Shown here piece after piece: positions 24,946 to 37,311 of a stretch of DNA of 64,000 nucleotides. Positions within the stretch are counted from its first letter, which is position 1; each line of letters starts with the position of its first letter. The DNA lies in assembly GCF_029962835.1 (NCBI RefSeq), contig NC_080577.1, positions 6,386,001 to 6,450,000 of the forward strand, given 5' to 3'. The translations under genes and the position numbers were made by a program. Below the pieces are notes generated by a model, which had not been told where the DNA came from, ran no database searches, and saw only the letters and a list, made by a program, of their open reading frames with translations. The DNA is from Magnolia sinica. Its lineage: Eukaryota > Streptophyta > Magnoliopsida > Magnoliales > Magnoliaceae.

Positions 24946-25300
24946 CATAAATGCCTATCCATTTGCGCAGTGTCTCCCTATCTCCCTCGTGTTTATCTTC
25001 TTTCCTTTTTTTTTTTTCCTTCTTGCAACACCCGGCAGCAGCGATAAAGGTGAAAGCTCTGGAATTTTTCTCCGACCCGCTCCCTCGATTCTCTCAGAAA
25101 ACCCTACTACCGATTTTCCATCTCTATCTCTCTCTCTCTCACTTTAAATGCTGGAGGAGAGAGCTCTCGTTTGGATTCGCAGATCTCAACGAGCTCACGT
25201 TTTCAAAGGCGGACCCGTTTGGTTATCGCGTTCGCATCGGATCTAGGGTTTGTTTTACTTTCTCGCTTCCCGTTTTATCGATTTAAGGTAAGAGCAAACG
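24946..25300 (+). promoter_or_regulatory. Possible first noncoding exon of a plus-strand gene
   Basis: CT-rich leader with CTCTCTCTCTCTC, GC-richer than its surroundings, ending in a good donor (TTTAAG|GTAAGAGC at 25286-25299). T-rich intron-like DNA follows. It could be the 5' UTR exon of the transporter fragment at 32589, but no coding exon links them. Open frames here have no family match. Confidence 0.3.
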
Positions 25301-27311
25301 CAATCTTTTCGATCTCGTCTTCCCGCATTGTAAGGTTAGGGTTTCATCGACCTGCATTATGTTTTCTAAGGTTTTTTGAGTCACATTTGTGTTCTGCAAC
25401 GATTTTTTGGGGGTTTCTGGTGCTGCATTTTGATGTTGAGATCGTTTCATAGGATTTAAAAAAATAAAATAAAATAAATTTTGTCTGATGTTTTTCATTT
25501 GTGCTTTGATGATGTAGATCTTTTGAATATTAATTAATTTATTTTTAAAAATTTTCTTTTAATTGAGGGATTTGAAATTTCTGGGGAGGAGATCGTTTTT
25601 TGGTGTAGTTCTTTGATTGGGAGGAAAAACAGAGAAATTGAAAAAAGAAGGGAGTCATGTAGTGGTCTAAGCTAATAAATTTTTTCTTGAATGTTTTTCC
25701 CTTCTTTTTGGTTTTTTCATCACTGCATGTGACTGATGCCTATCGTGTGTTTTTCCCCTTGTGATTTGGTTGTTCGATGCATTTACTATGTAATATTTTT
25801 TTCACTTACGTCAGGTTTCTTGATTTCTCCTTCCCCTTTTTGGATGGATCAGTGCCTTTTTTTTGAATTAGATTGAGGACCAAACTGCGTTTTTTCTGAT
25901 CAACCAACTGTGCTTATTTGAATTAGATTGGGGACCAAACTGCATTCTTTCTGGTCAACCAACAGTAAAGGCGGGATTCAGCTTTTACTCGTGTGGATTG
26001 ATCATCTCATTGGCTTCATAATGTATCTGTCCTAAGTGGGATTCTATAGCAGAGACACTTGATGGTGGGCCAATTAGATTGACAGACAACAAAAAGGTTT
26101 CAAATGGCCTTTTTGCCCTATGGAGCCATCATGTAGCTGCTTGGTTTCATCAATCAGATCTATTTCTGTTCAGCAGCTACTTCAGCAGTTGAAACTGATT
26201 GAAGCCAGTCTTGAATTGGGAGAGCTTTATGTGTGGTTGCTGTTTCAAAAATAATAGAAAAGGCATTGTCTTTTATGTATTTTCTTTCTTTCTTTCGTTT
26301 TTTCTTTGATGTGCTTAAAAACCTCTGTGCTTTTTTTTTTTTTTTATAACAGAACTATGTTTTCTAGATCTAGTTGCTATTGGTACTCAATATCCATTGA
26401 ATTAAATGCTGACAATCCAATCAATGGATCATCTTATTGAAGGGCCTGGCCAGAATATTGCACCAATCAGATGATTCTTAATTCCTACAGTCAATGGAAT
26501 TTTATTTTGCCCCTAATTTTTCCTAGACCGTCCGATAGTAGTTTTTTTTTTCTTCCTTGGATTGATATCTATAGGCTAGTAATCAGATGTGTAACATGAC
26601 GTTTGTGCAACTTGATGTGATCATTGATTGAATGCTATGGATCTCTCAAACTTGTGAGTGTGGCTGCTAATCCTTGTTCTTTAGTGTAACTTTTCCAAGC
26701 ATTTATTCAAGACTGGTAAGTGGCACGTTCAGTGCCCAGCACTGTATGAAATTTACATGCAATGAGTGTTATGCATGCCCTTTTCATAAGTTTTCAAATT
26801 CTAATTTTGATAAAAGCACAACAGTGATTAGGGAGGAAAAAATTACCTACCTTACCATGAAAAGATTGAAAGAGAAATAAATGATTACGGAGAGTGAAAA
26901 GATTGTAACATGTATCTCTTTAATAGAATCCTAAAATTTTTAGGAACATTTTAGAAAACAACAGCCATGTTTACTTGTGTTACTACAAGACCATTTTGAA
27001 AAGGAAACACAAAATTTATCAATTTTTCAACAAAATATTGAAATGAAAGAACAAAAGATAGAGGACTGGAAGAGTGCTAACCTTTCTGATACGGTTGGTT
27101 GCGAGCATTGAAACTATGAATCCAGAGAAATCATGTACTTGTATAAATTGAAGTTATAGGAATAAGGGAAACGGGATGTGTACAACATAGTAAATCGTGC
27201 CTTTTGGACCCTAGAGGGGGTGACAGTTTGAATTTTGGAACCTTATTTAAGGAAGACATTAACTCTTCTGAGTTTTTTTTTTTATTGGCATAGACCTCTA
27301 TAGATTAGTGA
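25301..27311. other. No gene; intron-like T-rich DNA with a 55-bp tandem duplication
   Basis: The unit GAATTAGATTG..GGACCAAACTGC...TCAACCAAC occurs at about 25865 and again at 25920. No coding similarity is recognised. Confidence 0.4.
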
Positions 27312-27380
27312 CACTGCAAGAAAGTGGGCCATTACCGACTCTTTTTTTTGCCGATGACCAATACGTACTGCGGGCAAAGG
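27312..27380 (+). mobile_element. CACTA-like terminus
   Basis: CACTGCAAGAAAGTGGGCC followed by ATTACCGAC and a GCGGGCAAAGG motif. The same ACCG/GGGCAAAG words occur in inverted orientation at the 35440-35600 end. Possibly the left end of the same element. No target duplication confirmed. Confidence 0.4.
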
Positions 27381-27771
27381 TAAGAATTGTTGGGCTTCGT
27401 GTGGCTGTTGACGATAGAACTGAAATGCAGATGAACTGTTTGATCCTTGGCCCCAAGATATATAGCATACTCATTTTCAGTTTGTGTAATGTTCTGTGAT
27501 CTAGACTGTTTGTCAGCTGGGCCCCACTTTGGAAGGACCATTGCTTGAAAAATTCTCCCGGATAGGACCATCCTAAGTTCAATAATTTGGCCTGCAAAGT
27601 GACAGTTTAGAAGTGAAATGCGGCAATGGTCCACATTCGGCTTTCAATCTGGGAGGGTTGGGAAGTGTAGTCCATCCACAGCAGGTCACATACCCAAGAA
27701 TATATAAAGCATGCTTGAGTTTTCAAGTTAAGCTTCCTTTATTTCAGGTATCGTCAGATTTCAAGGAGTGG

Positions 27772-30014
27772 TGTTCACTCCCCAAGTATAGGGTTGTGAT
27801 GTAGTAATAAACTCGGTAAGACCGAGGTCGAATCCCAAGGGACTGATACCTGTACGTTATCTGAAACCAAGTAGAACTAGAACTAGACTAAGATGTGATC
27901 TAAACCAAATAGAATTTAAGGAATAATTTGTGGAATAATTATCTAATAACTTAAGGAATTCAAAGGAAGGAAACTAGGGATTCAGAGGATCCACTTGTAG
28001 GGATCAGGGAGATCTTATGCCTGCATCAATGTTTATGGAATTTAAACTGAACTTACTTGATCTGGTTTTCAAGAGATGAAAGGTATATGAATTAGAATGG
28101 ATTCCATCATCTAACCATGCCCAGGAGACAAAGCAAACAACAGGATTAAACTAATTACCAACCAATCAACAGTGCATGAAAGTTAGGAAGGGTACCATCA
28201 TCTAACCATGCCCAGGAGACGATAGTGAACAACAGGGCTTCCTGACGTCATAAACATAAAAAAAAAAGGAAAAAAAAATATTCAAAGCCATTGTAGACCC
28301 ATTGTAATTTCAGTCACAAAAGACCATTAAAGACTAAAAAAAACATTCCTTCTGACTGAACCATACTCAAAGTAGTTCAACAAATTAAATCAAAGGCATA
28401 AAAATAGAGTCTCCCATCTCACTACAAGCTTCACCTCTTAGCCCTAGCTAAGAGGTTTAGCCAGACATGGATGGCTGATTCTCTTAAAAATAAATCAAAC
28501 AAAATAAAATAATCAGAAAAAGAAAAACAAACTCTCTATCTTCTCTCTCTCTCTCTCCCTTGCAATCGTCCAAGCCGAGCATGATCTTCCTCCCACGACT
28601 CCCCCTCTCTTTTCTCTTTTTCTTTCTTTTATAGGCTAAAAGGCCGTCGGCTCGGAGAGAGCGGAAACTCCTCACACACGCTGCTGGAGTTGGAACCGTC
28701 TTCGCAGTCCGAATCGTAGCAGGAATCGAATTCTTACGCTGTTTTTCCGGTGGGGCCCATTCTTGAATTCAGACAGGAGATCCACTCCGTTCACCGGATT
28801 CTCTTCGAAATTTCGACCGGAGATGGTCGGTTTTGGATTAGATTCAGCGTGACCCATGGAAGAGATCAGCTGTAACAGTTGTAAGACAGTCCGTTTGTGA
28901 TCATTGAAACCAGCACCTGTGCATGTATGAGTGCATAAAGACAACATGGGCTTGGCTAGAGCGAGCCCCTCTGTATGATGGGCGGTTAAGATCGGACATC
29001 TGATCATCTCCAGTGGGCCAGGACGATTCGGAACGTCCGGTTTTTCCGGACCGAGAAACAGAGTAGCGTCATTGACGCTGTGATGATAGTGGAGCCCACT
29101 TCACTGTTGTTTTGAGAAATCCAAGCCGTCCATTGGATTTAGGACGAAGAACCGTTCGGGAAGGGACAGTTTCAGTTTGATTTTGGTGTGGCCCACAAGC
29201 CGGTTCAGTCCACCGTCCATCTTCCATTTTGAACTGCCAGGAACCCATCCGTACTGTTTCTAGGAATTTTGTCACCTAGGGCTTGGTAATAGGGACCATA
29301 GGAATATGATGGACGGTCCAGATCACTGATTTTGATGATTGGTGAGGCCCACTACACAAAAACGGACGGACAGCGTCCGTCCGCTGTTCTCCGTGTGCGA
29401 GATGGATCGGGTCAGCGGCGCTGACCGATCGTTTCGATTCAGTGCACATCGAGTACACTTATGCACTGTGCACTGGCGATGTTAATGGGGTCCACTCGTG
29501 ATGTATCTATATAATCCTCTCCGTCCATCTTCTTCTCCTTTTAATTTAAGACGTTGAGTCCAAAATTGAAGTGCATCCAGAGATCAGGTGGGCCCCATAT
29601 CACTGTTTTGGTGACTGATCTGTCAGTTGTGCCACTTTCAGAGGCATCCAATGGCTGAAATTTTACGTGTACAATTAATTTATGGCCCTCAAGCCATGTA
29701 TGAATTTTTGAGCCAAACAGATGATGGAAACCCAGTGATCTTGCATTTTGGCTGACTTTTAGGCCGCTTGAGCTTCAGTTTCTCAATTTCCGCGGACCCC
29801 TGGTATGAAATTTCGTTGATCTTGGTCCCCTGGAGTCCGTCTCTTGCCTTGGTGCATTCTGAACATTAATTCCATGCTTTTAGCATCTCGATTCAGTCCC
29901 AGCTCGCAATTCCACCTTGCAACAGAAACATGATTAAAATGGGCTATTAAACGGTACTATGTTCATAAGTCCAGGCAATAACTAGGTCTGATATGCAATA
30001 TTTGACCCTCAACA
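27772..30014 (+). mobile_element. Solo LTR, family L1, copy 2
   Basis: 2,243 bp, from TGTTCACTCCCCAAGTATAG to TTTGACCCTCAACA. It is flanked by a perfect 5-bp target duplication AGTGG (27767-27771 and 30015-30019), so both boundaries are certain. No internal region or second LTR is present: an inter-LTR recombination product, a fossil. It aligns along its length with 15814-17898. It carries a CT microsatellite and the ACCATCTAACCATGCCC repeat blocks. Without a second LTR it cannot be dated. Confidence 0.88.
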
Positions 30015-30019
30015 AGTGG

Positions 30020-30093
30020 GGCCTAAGACTGGATATGAGCTCAAGTTTTTTGCTGATTTATTTGGGCTTATCAGGCCAAAATCTCTTTGAAAT

Positions 30094-30138
<45 letters not shown>

Positions 30139-32588
30139 ACCATCAATGTAGAGATTTAGTTTATGTGTGTGGTCTCTTTACCTTTATTTCCTGAAAACTT
30201 GGCTGAGGAGAAGTCTTGTGCTCAACTATGGCTATTATGATTGGATCTGCCCATTTTTGGTTTTTCCTTTGTAATAGGGGACTTCACTTCTTTATATTTT
30301 ACTGCGTCGATGCTTGTCCATTTCTCTGCACCCAACAATCCTGTATGCAGCTCATATAAAGATGATTTTTTATTTTTTCTTTCTAATTGTTTAGCACATT
30401 TCATTTTGGTTAACTTGTCATCTGAAGCTTACAGTTCAAGTTCTGTGATATTCTTACATTTGCAACTTCTTTTACTTTGACTTCTTTATTACTTATATAT
30501 GCAATTTCTTATTTTCATTTTTTTGATAAGTATTATTGTTTAACACATTTTTTTAAATCATCTTCTCCACTAAACTTTCCTTTAATTGAGTACTAGTCCC
30601 CACCAAACTTTCCTTTATGTTCCTATCTCAGGCTAAAAGAAAAGAATGGCCAATTGAGAAGCTGAGGAAGTTTGAGGTCCCCAAAGCTCCAAAATATATT
30701 TTCCTATCATTTGTCTAATGGGACATGCACCAATACACTCTGCCAACACTCTTATGTAACCTGTCTTGCTGCAGCAGGAAAAAAATGTAATTTCTATCTC
30801 AAAATCCTCAAGCAAATTTCATTTATTTTTTATATTAGTTTCATTTGATAGCATACGAAAGACACGTCTCTTCAATTTATACATTTTCTTGTGGAAGGTC
30901 TTTTCTTGTTTGACAGGGAACTTTATTAACACAAGGATCTCTAAAAACATGTTTTCCCAATCTGAGCTACAATCAGATTATAGGACACTTTTTTTTGCCC
31001 TTATGTTTGTCATCCTCTGCTCAATGAATTGTTCTTTTGCATTAGAAGACTCACCAAATTCTAGTTATAAATGCAGTTGGAAAGAGACTACGAGGGTGTG
31101 TATTCACCTTTAAATAAATCATAAAAAAATATATTCTGAAATGGTTTTCATTCATTTTCTCACAAATCCTCTCAAGAGTAGGCAAAATAGAGAAAAGACC
31201 CATTTCAAATTTTTTTTTTTTTTTTGAAACAAATGGTCTTTTTTTGGGTGAGAAGGAAACTCGTTGGTCTTTTCTGTTATGCATCATCTCAAACAAAATT
31301 GCATTTACTTGATACATTAGTCTGGGTATCAACCTTGCCACTGCAGATGTTATCATTCTCTATGAAAGTGATTGGTACATTTTCCATTTTGCTTTGCTAG
31401 TAGCATTTTAAATTGGTATTTTTTACTGTCTGGCTCCATCTCTCTTATGTATATGCCAGTTTTTCCAGGTTGAGAGAAAAATCAATTTGGTTTATGGTGG
31501 TGGAAGGAAGTGTAGGCTAATGGGTCTAATTTCTCATGCTGTTTTTAATGATGGATGCCATGCTCTTGGGTATATATGTTTTTCATTGATCTAATTTTTT
31601 GTAGAAAAATAATGCCGCCTAGATGCCTAGCGGTGTTGATAGCAATCAGGTTGTAGACCTTTATCCACTATGCATGAATCTCTTGATGTTCAAAACCATT
31701 TATTTGTAGGTTACCACACACATCCTAACAATCCAATTATTTGCTCGTTGTGAAGCTGAAGTAAGAGGCATAACATTGTTGTCATTTTTGAAAATAAGGG
31801 GTAGTTGTTCATACAGAAATTGTTTGCTGCAATCAAAATACAGAAATCGTCATCATCCTCCATGGCATGACCCATCCACCTCCACATGGCATAAATGTAT
31901 ATATGGAGATTCTTACATGCAACCTGAACCATCCAAATCATGAGGACTCTTTTAAATCCTGGATTTCAAATCCTCAAAAGGGCCTCTTTTAAAATTCAAG
32001 AGAAAAGGAGTGCAGAAAATCCTGAATTTTCAATCTTCTTCAACTGTCATCATTGAAGATTATTGTTGGTTCTTGTTTTAGTGTACAATTTTAGTGCTCT
32101 TATCTATGAGCTGGATTTCATAATGCATTGAAGATTATTGGCTGGTTCTTGTTTTTCTTTTTTACAGTTTAGTGCTCTTTTACACAATAAAACAATGTTA
32201 GTCTTTTTGTGAGTAAATCTCCGTATCCTTATAAATTTTGAATCATTTTGGTGATTCAGATGCTGATATCGTGAAACAAATGGTGGATGGGCGCCACTCA
32301 GAAGATCTTTCATTGGATGATCTTAAACATTTGATGTGGCTGCCATCAAATGAGGGCATTCCATGCAACTGAAAATTTCTTTGGATGGCAAAGATCATCT
32401 GAAAGAAGAGATGGCACTGAGACGTGTCCCAATCCATGATGGGTCCACTAGAACAACTGTTCAGATGATCAAAAGGTGGGACCCATCTGTACTATTCCTG
32501 GGTAGAGCATAATGCATACCATCTTCCTTGTCAATTTTATGCTTGTTGATTTGTGCTGAACAGGTCTCCCCTTCTCTTCTGTGAGCAG
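30020..32588. other. No gene recognised; (TG)n microsatellite
   Basis: (GT)21-type tract at 30096-30137. Frames such as 30766-31113 have no family match. The DNA is T-rich, as in an intron. Transporter exons expected upstream of 32589 could not be found. Confidence 0.4.
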
Positions 32589-33511
32589 GTATAATAAAAC
32601 ACTCTTAGGCGATAAATTGGGGAAGTTCCCAGCTCCCTTCTTGATGAATACTATTCATTTTGGCATGCAAGCCATTTTATCCAAGGCCATCGTGCGATTC
32701 TGGTCTCAAAAGTTGCAACCTAGTGTAAAAATGTCATGGAGGGATTACTTTCTCAAAGGTTTTCCATTATCTCTGCTTCCCATTGCCTGTGTTTTCTGAT
32801 CTATATTTTTTCATTATCATGAATTACTTAAGAACTATCTATATATATGTTTTCAAGAAGCTGGCGGAGACAGTGCAGTGTGTGTGGGTGATCCAGGGTT
32901 CAAACCCTAGTAGTGTTACCTTTCAAAAAGAAAAATGTTTTCAATAAGCAGATGCTTGGCTTTGCCTTTTTTCGTACTCAGGTTTTGAATTTGAGTTTAT
33001 GTTTTCCTACCTTCACATTACCTTTTTTGGGTTTACCATTGTTAGCATGCATGAGCACTTATGGGTAACTTATATCTGTGCTCCTATGTATCTCTCTTAT
33101 TGATGAAAACATGCTTTAGCCTTTAAAGAAATACCGTATCACTACTCTGGAGGAGCTGTCAGGTATTGAGGCCAGTTGCCTGATGCAAAGATGTGCTTTC
33201 TCTTTTACAGTTGTACCAACGGCTATTGGAACAGCGCTGGATATAAACCTGAGTAATGTCTCCCTTGTTTTCATCTCTGTCACATTTGCCACTATGGTCA
33301 GTTGTCTTTTTCTTCTTTGTAGTAATTTTTGTTATGATGACCGACCTTCTTTTGAATAGAATTGTCCTTTCTGCTATGTATGTTGTACACATTACTTATG
33401 AAATAACAAGATTCCCAACATAAAAGTGATTATTTATCCTATATGCTCCTTTCTTTTGCAGTGTAAATCCACCTCTCCAATATTTCTCCTTCTGTATGCT
33501 TTTGCATTCAA
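32589..33511 (+). pseudogene. Transporter gene fragment (triose-phosphate/nucleotide-sugar transporter family, At1g06470-like)
   Basis: Three consecutive exons with consensus splice sites: 32589-32758, 33211-33296 and 33462-33511. They encode YNKTLLGDKLGKFPAPFLMN... through SWRDYFLK, then VVPTAIGTALDINLSN...FATM, then CKSTSPIFLLLYAFAFK. The frame stays open across all three, and intron phases match the family order. The family is drug/metabolite-type membrane transporters with about 10 helices, in Golgi or plastid membranes. Exons for the N-terminal cytosolic part and first helix, and for all helices after AFAF, are missing within the searched 25-35 kb. The piece is about 102 residues of an expected 400 or more. 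It is either a captured or truncated copy, or part of a gene with very long introns. I favour a fragment, because another gene's exon follows at 34599. Confidence 0.7.
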
Positions 33512-34598
33512 GTGAGTCTCTATTTGTATGACCTCCGTAAATGATATGATTGTTCCATTTGCAGTCTGCTTATGAAAATCCTGCCATGCAAAAGTTTCCT
33601 GTATTTAATTTCATTACCATTCAAAAAAAGGAGTTTCCTGTATGTCTTAAAACCTTTAGGTAGTTGGAGGCATTGAGACAACAGACTAAAGTAATTTTTA
33701 CTGTTTCTTGTTTAATCTTTTTTAGAGTACAATTTGTCTCACTGTAAGGCTATTTTTACGACTATCATGCTACTATCAGGATTCAGAACTTGATAGATAC
33801 ATGTTTTCATATTTATATCGATCCTCTTTTGTTACTTTGATTTATTTAAGTAATTGGATGAAGATGTTACTTGATGTATGAGTCTTCTCCTTGTGGTTTC
33901 TTTTCCTGTTTTGTCAAATCTATGGATTTATGGGGGGTTGGAATTGGTAAATCCACAGGTTCTGTAAATCTTGACTATAAAACAAGTTGAGGAGATTTGA
34001 AATCTGTGGATTTCACTAATCCATGATCCTGATCCCTCACCCAAAACAACTTAATATGCATAATCAACCTTCATAGGCTTCCTGGTCTTGTTTGCAGATT
34101 AGATTAGGCTTTTAGGCCCATGACATGGAGATGCAGCTTTTGCGTCCTGAGTCCATGACTTGGAGATACCAGTTTCTCCAAATGGTTAAACAGCAACAAT
34201 TTGCATTCTACAACTAGAATCTTCCAATCCATGGGAACTTTTGGTTCATTGGCTAACCATGACCAGGCCTAACATATTAATGGATTGTATCACTAAACCA
34301 TGGCCCTACTTGCATAAACTAAAAACCCAAATGTGCTGTATTTAAAAACCAAGTTGAAAAATTGGTGGGAACACATCACACTTAAAGTCCTTTAAAGAAG
34401 AAGAACATGTATGTTTTCCTCATTAGAGAGTTAAAACTACAATTCATGCATTAATTTTGAATTCTTTCCTCTCTAGCTTTTCTTAATATACAGATGAAGG
34501 CATTGCCTTCTTTTTTTGTGATTGGTTCATATTTAAAGATCCTTCTGGTGTTGTTGTTACAACCCAGGCTGAAAATGTAAAGATTCTTCTTTTGTGGG

Positions 34599-34727
34599 TC
34601 ACAGATATCTGATGTGGTTGATTAGGAAGTCTGCAAGGTAGATGAAAAGTTCAAGGAAGGAAGTCATGTTCGAGTTCGTGTTCTTGGCTTTAGGCATCTA
34701 TAAGGATTGACAATGGATGTTTTAAAG
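34599..34727 (+). pseudogene. RRP5-like exon fragment (S1-domain rRNA biogenesis protein)
   Basis: It encodes SQISDVVD, then EVCKVDEKFKEGSHVRVRVL and GFRHL, then GLTMDVLK. This is the S1-repeat signature FKEGSHVRVRVLGFRHLEGL of plant RRP5, a nucleolar pre-rRNA processing factor. Two in-frame stops interrupt it. It ends at a GT donor-like site (TTTAAAG|GTAAAC), so it resembles a single exon with its edge. No other RRP5 exon is nearby. It is a broken fragment in the same orientation as the transporter and RPS19 pieces. Confidence 0.55.
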
Positions 34728-35309
34728 GTAAACTAGTTTATTTTCCCCTAGAATAGCAAAAAGTGTGTTTGGTCCGGTCCCATCCACTATTGATCCATTA
34801 GATCAGCATTTTGGATTATCTACATGGACCCCACTTCTCCAAAATCAATGGTCATAGTATTACTCTAGATAAAAAAGTTATATTTTTGTTTTGTTTTTTG
34901 TCTATTTTCTGACGTAGACCTTGAATCTTTTCTTTTTTGTTTTTGTGTGTGTATGTAGTGTTTCTAATTGTCTTACAAATTCCCTGCTTTATCTTTAAAC
35001 AAGTGACACTGGCACACTTCCTTTTCTCTGCCATTATTACATTATGTCAAGGTAAATTCAAGACGGATCTGTGTTTTACATGTCACAGCCACTTAGAACA
35101 CAATGAATGGTGATTTAGAGTGTGAGCTAATTTTAACTGCTAACTGGTGCTGATGCCTTTTACTGCTACACAACTCACCAAAGATCGACAGAAGAAACCA
35201 ATCCCTTGGAAACAATGGCAATCATTGGCAACAAGGAGATCATTGACATTAACCAAGGTATGTCACCTTTTCTTTTCTTTTTCTTTTTTTTTTTTAACTT
35301 TTTGATAAG

Positions 35310-35600
35310 AAAGAATTTCACCGTGGCTACGGATTGTTGGTGGCCATGACTTCTATAGCTACGGATATAAACCGTAGTAATGTTTTCAAGAGCGTCCTAG
35401 GCTTCGGATTTTAACCGTAGCTTCTGATTATGTAGCGGCGGCCACCACAACTGTCAGCAAAGGTCCTGACTACCGGTAAAGCCTTTACCGACTGAGGCTT
35501 TACCGGCTGTTTGCTGACCGCGGGCAAAGTATTTGCCGGCGGTTTTCTGGGTCTTTGCCAGCGGTTTTGGCCGCCGGTAAAGTCCATTTTTCTTGTAGTG
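35310..35600 (-). mobile_element. CACTA-like terminus with subterminal repeats
   Basis: It ends TTTTTCTTGTAGTG at 35600, the reverse of CACTACAAGAAAAA. It has many inward repeats: ACCGGTAAAG, TTTACCGACTG, GCCGGCGGTTTT, GGGCAAAG. A second set (GCTACGGAT, AACCGTAG) fills 35310-35430. No transposase ORF is visible. It abuts the RPS19 retrocopy directly. Confidence 0.6.
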
Positions 35601-35605
35601 AGTTA

Positions 35606-36054
35606 GAGGCGGCGAGAACAGTGAAGACGTTTCCCCTCACGACTTCGTGAAAGCTTACTCAGCTCATCTCAAGGGTTCCGGAAAGGTTGAGCTTCCTCAC
35701 TGGACCGATATCGTTAAAACTGCCACATTCAAGGAGCTTGCTCCATATGACCCGGATTGGTATTACGTCAGAGCCGCTTCCATCGCAAGGAAGATCTATC
35801 TGAGGCAGGGTATTGGAGTTGGTGGTTTCCAGAAGATTTATGGTGGGCGTAAGAGAAATGGGGCTCGTCCACCACATTTCTGCAAGAGCAGCGGTTCCAT
35901 TCCTCGTCACATCCTTCAACAGTTGCAGAACATGAACATAATTGACATTGATCCAAAAGGCGGGAGGAGAATTACGTCGAGTGGTCAGTGTGATCTTGAT
36001 CGGTGACATTTGGGCATGTCGTTGAGTCCCGGTCGGATTGTCGTTGCTCCTTGA
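35606..36054 (+). pseudogene. RPS19: Ribosomal protein S19 (eS19) processed pseudogene
   Basis: Intronless copy of the eukaryotic 40S protein eS19. It is recognisable from EAARTVK through [76 protein letters not shown] and [10 protein letters not shown]. The usual ATG is replaced by TTA, immediately after the CACTA end. One base is lost near 35627 (GTGAAGACG where GTGAAGGACG is expected). The C-terminus is altered after DLDR, with a stop at 36004-36006, while the normal C-terminal GRIVVAP and stop are still readable to 36054. The lack of introns implies retrotransposition of mRNA. A 3' UTR-like stretch follows to about 36180. Confidence 0.85.
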
Positions 36055-36329
36055 GTCCACATTTGGGCATGCGTGCTCATGCTTTTGGACAGGTAGCTAT
36101 TTTTCGAGCATAATTTTGTAGGGTTGTTTTCAGATTTAGTGGGGGATGTTGTTATCAAAGGATTTCAGTTTTTTAGTTATATTTTTTTTTTGGATGAAAC
36201 ATGGTTTTGGAATAGGATTTTTGTTATTGAAGCTTTAAGGAATCACATCCTTGCATGTCAAACATGGTTTTAGGATTTTTGTCATATCTAAAAAAAAATA
36301 AAATAGTATTGCATCTAACCCGTCTGCAA

Positions 36330-36610
36330 GGGGAAGCCGATTGCATCCGAACCCACTCGGACAATAATCCATGTCCGACCAGGGGCTCCTGTGGGCCCAC
36401 CGTAATATATCTGTTTATCCAAGCCATCCATCCATTTTCTCAGTACATTTTAATAAATGAGCCAAAAATGAGGCAGATCCATGCCCATGTTTTTTGCACA
36501 GATTGAAAGCACCAAAGAACAAGGTCAAGATACTCCACATCAAGAGCTTTTGTATTTCTTTCTTTACTCCATCTCTGTGAGGCCCATCACATAAATAGTC
36601 CGCATCATTG
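36330..36610. repeat. GGGCCCACC foldback family member
   Basis: GTGGGCCCACCGTAATATATCTGTTTATCC, TCCATCCATTTTCTCAGTAC and GAGCCAAAAATGAGGCAGATCC are the family's left-arm blocks. The right arm is rudimentary. Confidence 0.55.
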
Positions 36611-36734
36611 AAAGATAATCCTAGATCCAAAGGACAAAGTACCCACGTATCTTGTAGCAATACCTTGGGTGCATTCCAGCAAACTGCCAGATGTATTTTC
36701 GTGTGAATAACGGCAGGTTAGAATTGACCGGTTG

Positions 36735-37235
36735 AAAGTATATTCTAGGAATGTTCCATCCATGATGGGCCATCAGATTAATACCCAGGATAGAACAACT
36801 ACCATGGCCCCAGGGCTAAAAACTAAGCTGTCAGGTTGGGCTGAGGATGGAGGCAGAAGATAAGTTAGCCTATATTTATGAGGATTTAATGTTAGAGCTA
36901 CATGATAAGTGAGGTCATTGCCCTTTTTGGTTATGCCCACCTGAAAAACTCGTATCGTTCTCCATATGAATATATTCTTCAGTTGTGTCTTTTTTTTTTT
37001 TTTTTAAAGGCTAGGAACAAGCAAGGAACTCGGCCTTAATATTATAAAGTATTAAGTTGCCCACTGAACACGGTATCTGGTTTTCATTAATTGTCTTTCA
37101 TTATTTTCTTAATTGAATATTGCCTAATGTTAAGCCGCACACCACAAGTTGTGCCATTTTAAAGAGTACTTATTTGATACTATGGCAGTGTGATGGTTAA
37201 TACACATGCACAAAGTAGCTAGATACAGGTGGCAT
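36735..37235. repeat. Dispersed repeat R1, copy 1
   Basis: Shared with 63140-63443 in order: GGTCCATCCATGAT/GTTCCATCCATGAT, ACCATGGCCCCAG.GCTA, TCTGGTTTTCATT, TTAATTGAATATTG, TTAAGCCG, TTGTGCCATTTT, TATGGCAG and GTTAATACACA. Function unknown. No coding potential. Confidence 0.6.
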
Positions 37236-37311
37236 TATCTCCTTGTAAATTACATGAGCCACCGTTGTTAGGTTTTAATCCTTACTGTTACATGTTTTTC
37301 ATATAACCATC

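Noticed and set aside
27308-27634. Open frames on both strands near the CACTA-like end
   Set aside because: No family similarity, with overlapping antisense frames. Likely chance.
32870-32925. tRNA-like GGGTTCAAACCCTAG
   Set aside because: Only a B-box-like word, with no A box or stems. Too little to call a SINE or tRNA.
24825-35600. A single 10.8-kb CACTA element from 24825 to 35600
   Set aside because: The ends look related, but the 3-bp flanks AGA and AGT differ, another CACTA-like end lies at 27312, and no transposase is seen.
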